Below are positions 1 to 7,828 of a stretch of 50,662 bases of DNA, in pieces (position 1 is the first letter of the stretch; each line of letters opens with the position of its first letter). The notes below the pieces were generated by a model, which searched no databases, was not told the origin of the DNA, and was given only the letters and a program-made list of their open reading frames with translations. The stretch spans positions 1 to 50,662 of the forward strand of contig CANGIS010000019.1 of assembly GCA_947454055.1 (NCBI GenBank), written 5' to 3'. The stretch comes from Hyphomicrobiales bacterium (GTDB lineage: Bacteria; Pseudomonadota; Alphaproteobacteria; Rhizobiales; Beijerinckiaceae). The translations under genes and the position numbers were made by a program.

Positions 1-304
1 GGTTGTAATTTTTATTCCAATTTTTTATTAGTTGTGTCATTTAAAATTTGCAGATTTTACGGTGATTATTAGTAAATCCCGAACATTTTATACCCGTTTG
101 AGCCTATTTCAATTGTGACGCCACATTCAAGGTTAGAATGATTTTTAGCGTGAAAATTCATTTAACCTCGCGCCTAAAATGATAAAAAAAATGTTTAAAA
201 ATTTGAATTAAAAATTGACTATAGATATGTTCCGTTCAGTAAGATACAGCGGTGGCTTGTCGAGAAATCGATGAGATCAAGGCTCTTCATTGATTGGGAT
301 AACC
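1..304. other. AT-rich non-coding leader upstream of the TolC-like gene
   Basis: No gene was found in this stretch. It is visibly richer in A and T than the rest of the window, with several A-runs and T-runs, and ends just before the TolC-like start codon. It probably holds the promoter of that gene, but no sigma-70 pair with acceptable spacing and no GGAAC/CGTT pair could be identified. The left part may belong to the intergenic region of a gene outside the window. Confidence 0.5.
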
Positions 305-1918
305 ATGAACGTTACGTCAGGACGGGGCTCCGGATGGCTTGTGCGATGGGCTGTCTGGGGTGGTATCATCCTAGGTGGCGCCGTTATTTCCGGGGGGATG
401 ACCCGTACGGAGGCCGCTCCCTGTGTGGCGATCAAAGGCGTAGCAACGGCCAAGAAGGACTGTGTCGCCAAGACGTTGTCCGCTGAAAAACACGATATTG
501 AAAAGGCCATTCCCGAGACGTTTCGGGAAGTGGTGGCTTACGCTCTGGATGTAAATCCGCAAATTGCTTTTGCCCGCAGCCAGCTTGCGGAAGCGCGCGC
601 GGGAATAGCGGTGGCCGAGGCCAATAACGGGTTCCAGCTCGATACCAGCCTGGCCGCCGGCTATGGGGCCCAAGGCACGGATACGTCCGAATTCGGGGTC
701 GAATTACTGCAAGATCCCAATTTCACCCGAGCCAAGCGCTATATTGCCACGGTGAGCAGCAAGAAACTGCTCTATGATTTCGGGGCAACCGACGCAACCA
801 TCAGCCGCGCGGTGAAGCTGACGGAATCGCAACAATTGGCGCTTGAGGCAAAGGTCAATGAAGTCGGCTACGGCATTGCCGATGCGTATTTGCGCGTATT
901 CGAGACCCGCGAACTCTCGAAGCTGAATGCGGACAATATAGCGGCGCTGGAAAAGATTCAGAATCTGGTTCAGGCGAATGAATCGAACGGCAACGGGACA
1001 TTGGCCGACGTCAAGCGCGTCGAGGCGCGGCTGGTTGATGCGCGCGCGGTGAGTGCGGATACGGAAGCCGAACTGCAAAACGCGATCGATTCGTTTCGGC
1101 GGTTGGTAAAAAGTGATCCGGGGGAACTCAAGCCCGCCCCCGACCTCTCAGGCTTTGCGCCATCGGACGCGACGAAGGGGCTTGAGATTGTGAAACAGAC
1201 CAGCTCGCACCTCAAATCCATTGACGCGACATTGAAGGCGGCCAATCTCGAGCTCGAGGCCAAGAAGGCGAGCCTCAAGCCACAATTTCTTCTGCAGGCG
1301 GACTCAACCTCGAAGTCCTATGCCAGCGTCAATTGGAACAACCTCGATGCTCAGGCGATTGTGAGCATGTCCTATAAGCTGATGGATGGCGGGTTGGCCC
1401 AAGGGCAAATCAGCCAATTGCTCGCGCGTATCGCGCAGGAGGAACAGCACTACACCAATGATCGGGATCAGGCCGAGGCCGATATCCGGAAATTTTATAC
1501 AACGATCGAGGCGGCTCGCTCCAAAACGCAAAGCCTGCAGGAAGGCGTCGATGCGAGTGCCAAGGCGCGGGACCTCTATACCGAGCAGTTCAGCGGCGGC
1601 AAGCGCACTTTGTTCGAATTGCTCGATATTCAGGCGTCGTATTTCAACGCCGAGCGGGCGGCCATTCTCAACATGTTCGAAGAGCGGCGGGCGATGTATT
1701 CGGTCTTGCAAACGCTCGGCCTGTTTGTGCCTGCCGTGAATGGCGACAAGAGCCCGCTGGTGGCCGATGCCTCAGCCTCGACAATGCCCGATCCGTTGGT
1801 CAAGGCAAAATCTTCGTCCACCCACACGGGAATAAAGAAGCCTTCTCCTTCAGCAAGGGCCAAAAAAAAAACTCCGCCGAAGGGCGTTCCGGCTAGTGAT
1901 CCGCCGGCTGCGCCGTAG
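305..1918 (+). CDS. TolC-family outer membrane efflux/secretion protein
   Basis: This is probably the outer-membrane channel of a type I secretion or multidrug efflux machine, working with an inner-membrane pump and a periplasmic adaptor that are not in this window. A signal peptide covers about residues 1-37 (hydrophobic WGGIILGGAVISGG, cleavage near TEA-AP). Two outer-membrane-efflux repeats follow, with the family-typical LYDFG segment and a later DGGLAQGQISQ segment, and long helical stretches. The last 45 or so residues are a Lys/Pro/Ser/Ala-rich tail unusual for the family. The ATG at 305 has GGGA five bases upstream; a TTG at 290 in the same frame is the alternative. The 3' end overlaps the convergent ecfG gene by 26 bases. 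Confidence 0.85.
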   Translation: MNVTSGRGSGWLVRWAVWGGIILGGAVISGGMTRTEAAPCVAIKGVATAKKDCVAKTLSAEKHDIEKAIPETFREVVAYALDVNPQIAFARSQLAEARAGIAVAEANNGFQLDTSLAAGYGAQGTDTSEFGVELLQDPNFTRAKRYIATVSSKKLLYDFGATDATISRAVKLTESQQLALEAKVNEVGYGIADAYLRVFETRELSKLNADNIAALEKIQNLVQANESNGNGTLADVKRVEARLVDARAVSADTEAELQNAIDSFRRLVKSDPGELKPAPDLSGFAPSDATKGLEIVKQTSSHLKSIDATLKAANLELEAKKASLKPQFLLQADSTSKSYASVNWNNLDAQAIVSMSYKLMDGGLAQGQISQLLARIAQEEQHYTNDRDQAEADIRKFYTTIEAARSKTQSLQEGVDASAKARDLYTEQFSGGKRTLFELLDIQASYFNAERAAILNMFEERRAMYSVLQTLGLFVPAVNGDKSPLVADASASTMPDPLVKAKSSSTHTGIKKPSPSARAKKKTPPKGVPASDPPAAP

Positions 1919-2465
1919 GCGGGGAGCCATGCCCGGTTGCCGCCCGCCATTTGGCTTCGGTGGTGAAGTTCTGGCCGCCGTCAAAGGCGAGGAGTTCGGA
2001 GAGGCGGTTGCGGGCCCGGTTGACGCGGCTTTTCATGGTTCCAATCGCACAGCCGCAGATCGATGCTGCATCTTCATAGGAAAGGCCTGAAGCGCCGACA
2101 AGGATGATGGCCTCGCGTTGATCGGCGGGCAATTGTTGCAAGGCGCTGCGGAAATCCAGAAAATCCATATGGCTGTTTTGATCGGGCAAAGTGACGAGCT
2201 GTCCGGCGAGCGCACCATCCGGATCTTCTACCTCGCGACGCTTGCGAAGATAATTCGAATAAAACAGATTGCGCAAGATGGTGAAGAGCCAGGCGGGCAT
2301 ATTGGTGCCCTCGGTGAAGGAGCCGATATGGCTCCAGGCCTTGACGAGGGTTTCCTGCACCAGATCGTCGGCCCTGTCGGTGCTGCCACACAGCGAAATG
2401 GCAAAGGCGCGCAGGCTCGGTATGGCGGCGAGCAGCGCTTTACGGATATCGGGGGCGGGGCTCAT
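1893..2465 (-). CDS. ecfG: EcfG-type general stress response sigma factor
   Basis: An ECF sigma factor of 190 residues with region 2 at about residues 10-75 (DDLVQETLVKAWSHI, then AWLFTILRNLFYSN) and region 4 at about 105-160 (LPADQREAIILVGASGLSYEDAA, a helix-turn-helix, then TMKSRVNRARNRL). EcfG directs RNA polymerase to GGAAC-N16/17-CGTT promoters and is held inactive by NepR. The assignment rests on sequence plus context: its ATG overlaps the nepR stop codon in an ATGA arrangement, phyR is divergent, and matching promoters lie in the next 5 kb. The 3' end overlaps the convergent TolC-like gene by 26 bases. The ATGA overlap implies translational coupling, which would keep sigma factor and anti-sigma factor in balance. 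Confidence 0.93.
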   Translation of the reverse strand: MSPAPDIRKALLAAIPSLRAFAISLCGSTDRADDLVQETLVKAWSHIGSFTEGTNMPAWLFTILRNLFYSNYLRKRREVEDPDGALAGQLVTLPDQNSHMDFLDFRSALQQLPADQREAIILVGASGLSYEDAASICGCAIGTMKSRVNRARNRLSELLAFDGGQNFTTEAKWRAATGHGSPPTAQPADH

Positions 2466-2686
2466 GCCTCGCCCTCTTTTTTGGCGGGCTGTTCATGGTC
2501 TTCGAAGGATTGGATCAGGGATAAAAACCGGTCCGGGATTGGTTCCTCGAGAATCGAGGCGTAAAGTTCCCTAAGTTCTTTGCCAATATGGGAATCAAGT
2601 TGGGCGACGGCAGGCGCGGAGGCTTTACGCTTTTTGGCGGAATTACCGTCCGGCAACCCCTCCGACGTCTGTTTCATTGTGTTCAT
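2462..2686 (-). CDS. nepR: NepR anti-sigma factor
   Basis: A small anti-sigma factor of 74 residues. It binds EcfG and is titrated away by phosphorylated PhyR, whose N-terminal domain mimics a sigma factor. The NepR core is recognisable: an IGKELRELYASILEEPIPDRFLSLI segment (positions roughly 35-60) follows a charged disordered N-terminus and precedes an acidic/Lys-rich tail. The frame is open from an ATG at 2701, but a GGAGGA box at 2691-2696 sits four bases upstream of the ATG at 2686, so 2686 is preferred. It is first in the nepR-ecfG operon and divergent from phyR. Confidence 0.93.
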   Translation of the reverse strand: MNTMKQTSEGLPDGNSAKKRKASAPAVAQLDSHIGKELRELYASILEEPIPDRFLSLIQSFEDHEQPAKKEGEA

Positions 2687-2751
2687 ATCGTCCTCCATCA
2701 TCGCCCATCACTTCAACCATCGCCGAGGGTAAGGCGATTTCCTATCTCTAC

Positions 2752-2776
2752 AATTCAGGACAACACCGTAAGTTCC
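2752..2776 (-). promoter_or_regulatory. Possible EcfG-type promoter of nepR-ecfG
   Basis: On the minus strand a perfect -35 element GGAAC (2776-2772) is followed after 16 bases by AATT, which keeps only the TT of the CGTT -10 consensus. It faces nepR and lies about 70-90 bases upstream of its start. Autoregulation of the sigma factor is common in this system, so a weaker version of the promoter is plausible, but the -10 match is poor. Confidence 0.35.
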
Positions 2777-2782
2777 ATTACG

Positions 2783-2807
2783 GGAACCATTTCTTTTTAT
2801 ATGCGTT
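2783..2807 (+). promoter_or_regulatory. EcfG-dependent promoter of phyR
   Basis: GGAAC at 2783-2787, a 16-base AT-rich spacer, then CGTT at 2804-2807: an exact match to the general-stress promoter consensus. It reads toward phyR and leaves a leader of about 78 bases. It implies that PhyR production is amplified by the sigma factor that PhyR releases. Confidence 0.85.
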
Positions 2808-2890
2808 ATAACGTCAGGCTCGTATTGTGTAGGCTGTTTAGTCCAAATTGGGCAGGGTGACGGGCCGGTAACAGAAAGTGAGAGATCGTT

Positions 2891-3697
2891 ATGGGATTGT
2901 CACGCCATATCCTTGCAGAATTGCCGATGCTTCGGCGTTTTTCGCGTGCGGCCACGGGTAGCCAGGAAGCCGGCGATGCCTATGTCGAGGCAGCACTATC
3001 CAACCTTCTGGCCATGCCGGAACTGGCAGCCGACGAAGAGGATCTCAAGATTGTTCTGTATAAATTACTGGTGGCGGCGATGCGGTCGCTGGACCCCAAG
3101 CAGCGCCCCGGCGACGACGAAACGCCCACCAAGGCCGCGGCCAATCGCCATCTGATGCAGGTGCCAACCCGCCATCGCACGGCGTTTTTGTTGAAATCGC
3201 TCGAAGGCTTCGCGCTTTCGGATATTGCCCGCGTGCTCGATTGCTCGGTACCAGAAGCCGAAAATCTGGTTGCCGCCGGCAGCCGTGCGATTGCCGAGCA
3301 TTTAAAGACCGATGTGCTGATCATCGAGGACGAGCCGATGATTGCGATGGATCTCGAAGATCTGGTCGCCGAACTCGGCCATCGGGTGATCGGCGTCGCC
3401 CGTACCCATGCCGAGGCGGTGCGGATGATCGGCAAGCGCAAACCCGGACTGGTGCTTTCCGATATCAAATTGGCCGACGGATCGTCAGGCCTGAATGCGG
3501 TCAACGAGATTCTGGAAGCCAATAATGTTCCGGTAATTTTCATCACCGCCTATCCGGAGCGGTTTTTAAAGGGCGACAAGCCCGAACCGGCTTTTCTGGT
3601 CACCAAGCCCTATCTGCCGGAAACGGTAAGGGCGTTGATCAGTCAGGCGTTGTTTTTTGACCGGCGGGCGGGACGCCGTCAGGACACCGCGGCTTAG
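2891..3697 (+). CDS. phyR: PhyR general stress response anti-anti-sigma response regulator
   Basis: PhyR switches on the general stress response. When its C-terminal receiver is phosphorylated, the N-terminal sigma-like domain is exposed and binds NepR, freeing EcfG. The 268-residue protein has a sigma-like half (about residues 1-135, region-4-like segment MQVPTRHRTAFLLKSLEGF followed by a helix-turn-helix) and a receiver half (about 140-255). Receiver residues are intact: acidic pair E146/D147, phospho-acceptor D191 (LSDIKLADG), T219 (VIFITAYPE, typical of PhyR) and K239 (VTKPY). An EcfG-type promoter precedes it and nepR-ecfG is divergent. No partner other than PhyR has this domain order. 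Confidence 0.96.
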   Translation: MGLSRHILAELPMLRRFSRAATGSQEAGDAYVEAALSNLLAMPELAADEEDLKIVLYKLLVAAMRSLDPKQRPGDDETPTKAAANRHLMQVPTRHRTAFLLKSLEGFALSDIARVLDCSVPEAENLVAAGSRAIAEHLKTDVLIIEDEPMIAMDLEDLVAELGHRVIGVARTHAEAVRMIGKRKPGLVLSDIKLADGSSGLNAVNEILEANNVPVIFITAYPERFLKGDKPEPAFLVTKPYLPETVRALISQALFFDRRAGRRQDTAA

Positions 3698-3704
3698 CGC
3701 CCGG

Positions 3705-3730
3705 GGAACTAAACCTTCCTTGTTGGCGTT
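3705..3730 (+). promoter_or_regulatory. EcfG-dependent promoter of the DUF892-KGG unit
   Basis: GGAAC at 3705-3709, a 17-base spacer and CGTT at 3727-3730, exact consensus, starting eight bases after the phyR stop codon. It drives the DUF892 gene, and probably the KGG gene after it, independently of phyR read-through. Confidence 0.85.
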
Positions 3731-3797
3731 TTCCCAAGACAGGCAATTAGGACATTGCAGATAATTAGGAAATTACACGCAACAAGGGAGTTCGATC

Positions 3798-4289
3798 ATG
3801 CCAGTCAAGACACTGAACGACCTGTTTCGCCGCACGTTGCAGGATGTTTTCTATGCGGAACAGCAGGCTTTGAAAGCCAACGACTCTTTCGTCAAAAAGG
3901 CGACGCTGCCGCAGCTCAAAGCGGTGCTCAAGCAAAATAAAGCGGATATCGAGAAGCGAATCGGGAGGCTGGAAGCGGTATTCCTTTCGCTGAAAATGCC
4001 CGCGGAACCGCATAAGGCTGCGGGCATCGACGGTATACTATCGGAAGCTGATACGCTGGCGCGCGAGATTGCCGATGCCGATACGCGCGATGCCGGATTG
4101 CTCGCCGCCATTCAGGAAGTCGAGCATTACGCCATCAACCGCTATGGCACGTTGCTAGCGTGGGCGGGACAGCTCGGCCTGAAGGACGCGACGCCGGGCT
4201 TGAAAGAAAACCTCAGCATTTCCAAAGAGCGCGATAAGGCGCTCAGTACGGTGGCCGAGACCAGCGTCAACCGGATGGCCGCGGCCTAA
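3798..4289 (+). CDS. Ferritin-like DUF892 (YciE/YciF family) stress protein
   Basis: A cytoplasmic helical protein of 163 residues from the DUF892 ferritin-like family, whose members (YciE, YciF) are stress-induced and proposed to bind metal in a four-helix bundle; the biochemical role is not settled. The family opening TLNDLFRRTLQDVFYAEQQA (residues 5-24) and the later IQEVEHYAINRYGTLLAWA are clear, with Glu and His residues of the bundle retained. An AGGGAG ribosome site precedes the ATG. An exact EcfG promoter lies 68-93 bases upstream, so it should belong to the general stress regulon. The KGG-repeat gene follows after 68 bases. Confidence 0.93.
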   Translation: MPVKTLNDLFRRTLQDVFYAEQQALKANDSFVKKATLPQLKAVLKQNKADIEKRIGRLEAVFLSLKMPAEPHKAAGIDGILSEADTLAREIADADTRDAGLLAAIQEVEHYAINRYGTLLAWAGQLGLKDATPGLKENLSISKERDKALSTVAETSVNRMAAA

Positions 4290-4357
4290 CCGACCATCTT
4301 TTGCTTATCCCACTAGACGAAACGCTCCCCCGACTTGTTGACCGAGAGGATCAGAGC

Positions 4358-4630
4358 ATGTCGAAGGATCAGGACCAAACGCCACCTCGGTTGCGCGGCT
4401 TTGCGGCCATGGATGTGGAACGCCGCCGTGCAATCGCGCGCAAGGGCGGCGAGAGCGTGCCGAAAGAAAAGCGCAGCTTTTCGCGCAATCCCGATCTCGC
4501 CGCCGAAGCCGGCCGGAAGGGCGGGCAGAATGTGGCGCCCGAAGACCGTAGCTTTTCACGCAACCATACGCTTGCTGCACGCGCGGGCCGAAAGGGCGGC
4601 GAGACGTCCCATGCGGTGCCTAGAAAATAG
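4358..4630 (+). CDS. KGG-repeat general stress protein
   Basis: A hydrophilic 90-residue protein with three KGG-type repeats (ARKGGESVPKEKRSFSRNP, AGRKGGQNVAPEDRSFSRN, AGRKGGETS), the repeat of GsiB/Con-10-like stress proteins associated with desiccation and starvation tolerance. The frame is open from 4301, but GAGAGGA at 4344-4350 is seven bases before the ATG at 4358 and all recognisable repeats lie after it. It has no EcfG promoter of its own and is probably transcribed from the one before the DUF892 gene. Basic residues and the lack of hydrophobic segments suggest a disordered, possibly nucleic-acid- or water-binding protein; this is inference. Confidence 0.9.
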   Translation: MSKDQDQTPPRLRGFAAMDVERRRAIARKGGESVPKEKRSFSRNPDLAAEAGRKGGQNVAPEDRSFSRNHTLAARAGRKGGETSHAVPRK

Positions 4631-4722
4631 GGCTTTGAGGGTATCTTTGCCGGCATTGTTGGATCCCTCTGTCCTGAACGGGCCGAGGGAACGCGTTTGG
4701 GCGCTGCCGATCTCGCTGCCGG

Positions 4723-5721
4723 TCAGACGGGCCGGTTGAGCGCAGCTGTTGCGAGCTGCTTTTCCCAGGCGAGGGCATCAGCCACGATGACGCCAAGATC
4801 GTCAAAGGCGGGCGCCCAGCCCAGCAAAGCGCGGATTTTTTCACCCGTTGCAACAACCTCCGGCGGATCGCCCGCGCGGCGCTCGGTGAGGCTGACGGGA
4901 AAGTCGACACCCGATGCCTGCTTCACTGCCTTGATAACCTCCATCACCGAGGATCCGTGGCCATAGGCGCAGTTGAGCACGGTTCCCTTACCACCCGCGC
5001 GCATAAAATCGAGCGACAAGCGATGGGCCCGCGCCAGATCGGAGACATGAATATAATCGCGGATACAGGTGCCGTCGGGGGTATCGTAATCGGTGCCGAA
5101 GACGCTCATGCCGTTGCGTTTGCCGGTAGCCGCTTCGCACGCCGTTTTGATGAGATGCGTTGCCCGCGGCGTCGATTGTCCGGACCGGCCCGCATGATCG
5201 GCCCCCGCCACATTGAAATAGCGCAAGACCATAGCATTGAGGCCATAGGCACGGGCGGCATCTTCCAGCATCCATTCCACCATCAGCTTCGAGCGCCCAT
5301 AGGGGGAGACGGGCGCGGGCGGCGTGTTCTCGGTGACGGGCATCTCGCCCGCCTCGCCATAGACGGCGGCCGTGGATGAAAAGATGAAATTTTTAATGCC
5401 GCTTTCAACGGCAGCCTCGATCAGCGTGCGCGCCTTGGCCGTGTTGTTGAGATAATAGCCGAGCGGATCGGTCATCGAGTCGGGCACCACGATCTTTGCG
5501 GCGAAATGCATGATCGCATTAACGCCATAATTCTCGATCACACTTTTAACCAAGGGCTTATCGCCGATATCGCCTTTGACCAACGGCACGATGGCGGGCA
5601 CCAGACCGGTAAATCCGGTCGACAAATCATCAAGGACGACGATTTTTTCGTTGGTAGCCAACAGATCGAGTACCATATGGCTGCCGATATAGCCGGCACC
5701 TCCCGTGATCAGAATGGTCAT
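4723..5721 (-). CDS. galE: UDP-glucose 4-epimerase
   Basis: An NAD-dependent short-chain dehydrogenase/reductase of 332 residues that interconverts UDP-glucose and UDP-galactose for surface polysaccharide. The Rossmann motif TGGAGYIGSH is at residues 6-15, followed by LDDLSTGF, the catalytic Ser region FSSTAAVYGE and the YGRSK pair. The frame continues upstream to 5823, but the Rossmann strand starts immediately at the ATG at 5721, which is preceded by AAGGGAG, so the longer start is rejected. It lies inside the stress island but has no GGAAC/CGTT promoter on its side of the intergenic region. Confidence 0.95.
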   Translation of the reverse strand: MTILITGGAGYIGSHMVLDLLATNEKIVVLDDLSTGFTGLVPAIVPLVKGDIGDKPLVKSVIENYGVNAIMHFAAKIVVPDSMTDPLGYYLNNTAKARTLIEAAVESGIKNFIFSSTAAVYGEAGEMPVTENTPPAPVSPYGRSKLMVEWMLEDAARAYGLNAMVLRYFNVAGADHAGRSGQSTPRATHLIKTACEAATGKRNGMSVFGTDYDTPDGTCIRDYIHVSDLARAHRLSLDFMRAGGKGTVLNCAYGHGSSVMEVIKAVKQASGVDFPVSLTERRAGDPPEVVATGEKIRALLGWAPAFDDLGVIVADALAWEKQLATAALNRPV

Positions 5722-5768
5722 GGTCGCGTCTCCCTTCAGCGATGGCGCATTTCGATAATGATGAGGGT

Positions 5769-5793
5769 GGAACGGCCGGGTCAACCCGGCGTT
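5769..5793 (+). promoter_or_regulatory. EcfG-dependent promoter of the small protein at 5828, with palindromic spacer
   Basis: GGAAC at 5769-5773, 16-base spacer, CGTT at 5790-5793: an exact general-stress promoter reading toward the small gene at 5828. The spacer is itself nearly all palindrome: GCCGGGT at 5775-5781 and ACCCGGC at 5784-5790 around a two-base centre. This could be an operator overlaying the promoter, or a coincidence of GC-rich sequence. Confidence 0.78.
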
Positions 5794-5827
5794 GGGTCTA
5801 AAGGGTGGATGAAAAAGGGACAAGCGT

Positions 5828-6040
5828 TTGAAACACGATCCCGATTTTGTGATGCGTCAAGCCGAATGTGCAACCATGCTGGTGGCGGTTGCGCGGATGT
5901 TGCTCGATAGTGATGATCATAGCTTTGCCCAATGGTTGCGGATGATGGCCGATGACATCGAGGCCAAGGGAATCGAGCGCGGGTTGAATATGACGCTGGC
6001 GGCCAATGATGACGAGCAGCCCTGTGGTTCTAAATCCTAG
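5828..6040 (+). CDS. Small uncharacterised protein, predicted general stress regulon member
   Basis: A 70-residue protein that I do not recognise. It begins at a TTG with AAGGGA (5815-5820) seven bases upstream. It is rich in Met and acidic residues, contains no membrane segment or signal peptide, and its central part (ATMLVAVARMLLDSDDHSFAQWLRMMADDI) looks like two amphipathic helices. The exact EcfG promoter ending 35 bases before the start, the ribosome site and the fact that its stop overlaps the convergent kinase gene by only four bases support a real gene. A helical adaptor or regulator of the neighbouring kinase is one possibility, but function is unknown. Confidence 0.7.
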   Translation: MKHDPDFVMRQAECATMLVAVARMLLDSDDHSFAQWLRMMADDIEAKGIERGLNMTLAANDDEQPCGSKS

Positions 6041-7794
6041 ACGCTGAGGCGTTCGACGGGCTCTCTGGTCTGGACGACGGGATCGGGCCAAGGACACCGC
6101 ATGCGCCATTTGATGCCGCCGGGATAGGTGACCAGACTGGCATTGCCGCCAAGCGCGCGTGGCAGCGTATGTTCCAGCATGCCCAGCCCGAAGCGACGAT
6201 GGCTGATGGTGGGGACATGATCGGTGCCGTCGGTTTCGTACCACACGAAGAACAATTGACTTGAACCGAACAGGTCGGTCTCGACCCACCAATCAATCTG
6301 GACCGTGCCGTTGGGTTGGGAAAACGCGCCATGCTGCATGGCGTTCTGGGTCAGCTCGTAAATCGCATTGCCAAGGGCTTCGGCGGTGGCCGGTTCGGCG
6401 AGGGTGGTAAGTCCGGTCAAGGTAACGCGATCCAGAAGCGTAGAATCCACCGCTGCGATTTGCGAGCGGATGAGATCGTCGAGCGGGACGCCCAGCCAGT
6501 CCTTTTTGACGATCAGATCGAACGAGCGTGAAATGGCCTGGAGGCGAGCGGAAAAGCCGGCTTCGAATTCCGCAAGCGAATGGCTCGTGCCGATCATGCG
6601 GCGGGCCGTCGCGGCGACGACCGCCAGAAGGTTCTGGTTGCGATGGACAAGCTCGGAGGCCAGCGCCTCGATCTTGGCCTCGCGCATCCGCCGCTCGGTG
6701 ACATCAAGCGCAACGCCGATGATGCCGATCACTTTGCCCTGCTCAAATATGGGGTCGATCTGCATCCATTTATCAACGATTTGGCCGTTGTGGTGATAGG
6801 AATATTCGAGATGGGTTCCGATGCCGGATTCGATAACCTTCATCTTGGTTTTCACGGTTTGCAGCGATGCTTCAAGCGGCATGAATTGCTCGTCCCGACG
6901 GCCGATCAACTCGTTCGCCGTGCCGAATTTCGGATTATGGATCCATGAAACCGCGAGCTGGGTGTCCTGGATAAACATCGTCATATTGGAGGCGGACAGC
7001 GATGATTTGAAAAGGGTTTCGACGCGGTCGAGTTTGACCGCTTGCGTATCGAAGGCGGTGCGCAGGCGATGATTGTCTCCCGAGAGCGCCAGACGGCTCT
7101 CGGCCAGTCCGCGTACCCTGCGGCGATGGATAATAAAAAGGGCAACACCGATGATCACCAAGCCGACCTCGACGCTGGCAATGGCGAACCACATCTGTGT
7201 GCTGGTTTGCTTGAAATCGGCTTCCGCTTCGTCCGATGTTGTGCGGGACAAAGTGGATAGGTTCTGAAGCGGTTGATATAGAAGAGCGATTGGAGCGTTA
7301 TCGAAAAGCGTGCGATCACGCAGCCCGTCGGCATCCGGTTTGCTGTTCATCATCCGGTTGTGGTGGTCGTCCAAGCGCAGGGCGAGCTGACCAAGTAGGT
7401 GTTTGGCATCCTCGTTCTGCTCCGTTTCCAGAATTTTAGTTAAAGCCAGCATTGTGTTGTGCAGAATGCGGCGCACATCCACAAACTCGTCGTTCAAGCC
7501 GGTTTCGGCAAAGCGCTGCTCGGCGTGTTCGAGATTGCCGAGGGCTGACGTAAGCTCGAAGGCGCGGCGAGCAGTGGCGGATGCTTCCGAGAAGCGTTCA
7601 AATGCCTTATTATGGAACGAGACCAGAAAATAGCCGTAAACGGACGCGACCAACACCAAAGCCGCGCCGAGGGCCAAAAGGGATTTGGCCGCCGAGCTGG
7701 AAGGCAGGGTCCGGCTGCTTTCCTCCTCGGAGAGGTTGAGGGCGGCGTGCGCCGGCGCTCTCCCGCTGAAGCTTTCGTTAAAAAAATCGACCAT
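6037..7794 (-). CDS. Membrane HWE-family sensor histidine kinase, candidate PhyR kinase
   Basis: A 585-residue sensor kinase. Order: TM1 about residues 39-58, a helical extracytoplasmic CHASE3-like region to about 200, TM2 about 201-223, PAS domain about 254-369 (ending IIGVALDVTERR), HWE/HisKA_2 phospho-acceptor helix with H384 in ELVHRNQNLLAVV, and an ATPase domain with N484 (ELTQNAMQHG) and the signature W518 and E520 (FVWYETDG), then RRFGLGMLEH. HWE/HisKA_2 kinases of this layout (PhyK) phosphorylate PhyR in relatives. The frame opens at 7857, upstream of an exact EcfG promoter on this strand; the ATG at 7794 has GGGAG upstream and lies downstream of the promoter. Partner specificity is inferred, not shown. 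Confidence 0.9.
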   Translation of the reverse strand: MVDFFNESFSGRAPAHAALNLSEEESSRTLPSSSAAKSLLALGAALVLVASVYGYFLVSFHNKAFERFSEASATARRAFELTSALGNLEHAEQRFAETGLNDEFVDVRRILHNTMLALTKILETEQNEDAKHLLGQLALRLDDHHNRMMNSKPDADGLRDRTLFDNAPIALLYQPLQNLSTLSRTTSDEAEADFKQTSTQMWFAIASVEVGLVIIGVALFIIHRRRVRGLAESRLALSGDNHRLRTAFDTQAVKLDRVETLFKSSLSASNMTMFIQDTQLAVSWIHNPKFGTANELIGRRDEQFMPLEASLQTVKTKMKVIESGIGTHLEYSYHHNGQIVDKWMQIDPIFEQGKVIGIIGVALDVTERRMREAKIEALASELVHRNQNLLAVVAATARRMIGTSHSLAEFEAGFSARLQAISRSFDLIVKKDWLGVPLDDLIRSQIAAVDSTLLDRVTLTGLTTLAEPATAEALGNAIYELTQNAMQHGAFSQPNGTVQIDWWVETDLFGSSQLFFVWYETDGTDHVPTISHRRFGLGMLEHTLPRALGGNASLVTYPGGIKWRMRCPWPDPVVQTREPVERLSV

Positions 7795-7828
7795 CGTTTT
7801 AGGCTCCCGGCCTTTGTGCTTGTCGGAT

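Noticed and set aside
3697-3797. Read-through of phyR into the DUF892 gene as an operon without its own promoter
   Set aside because: An exact EcfG promoter lies between them, so independent transcription is better supported.
5721-5823. Extended N-terminus of galE
   Set aside because: The Rossmann motif begins at the ATG at 5721 with a ribosome site; the extension crosses the small gene's promoter and has no homology pattern.
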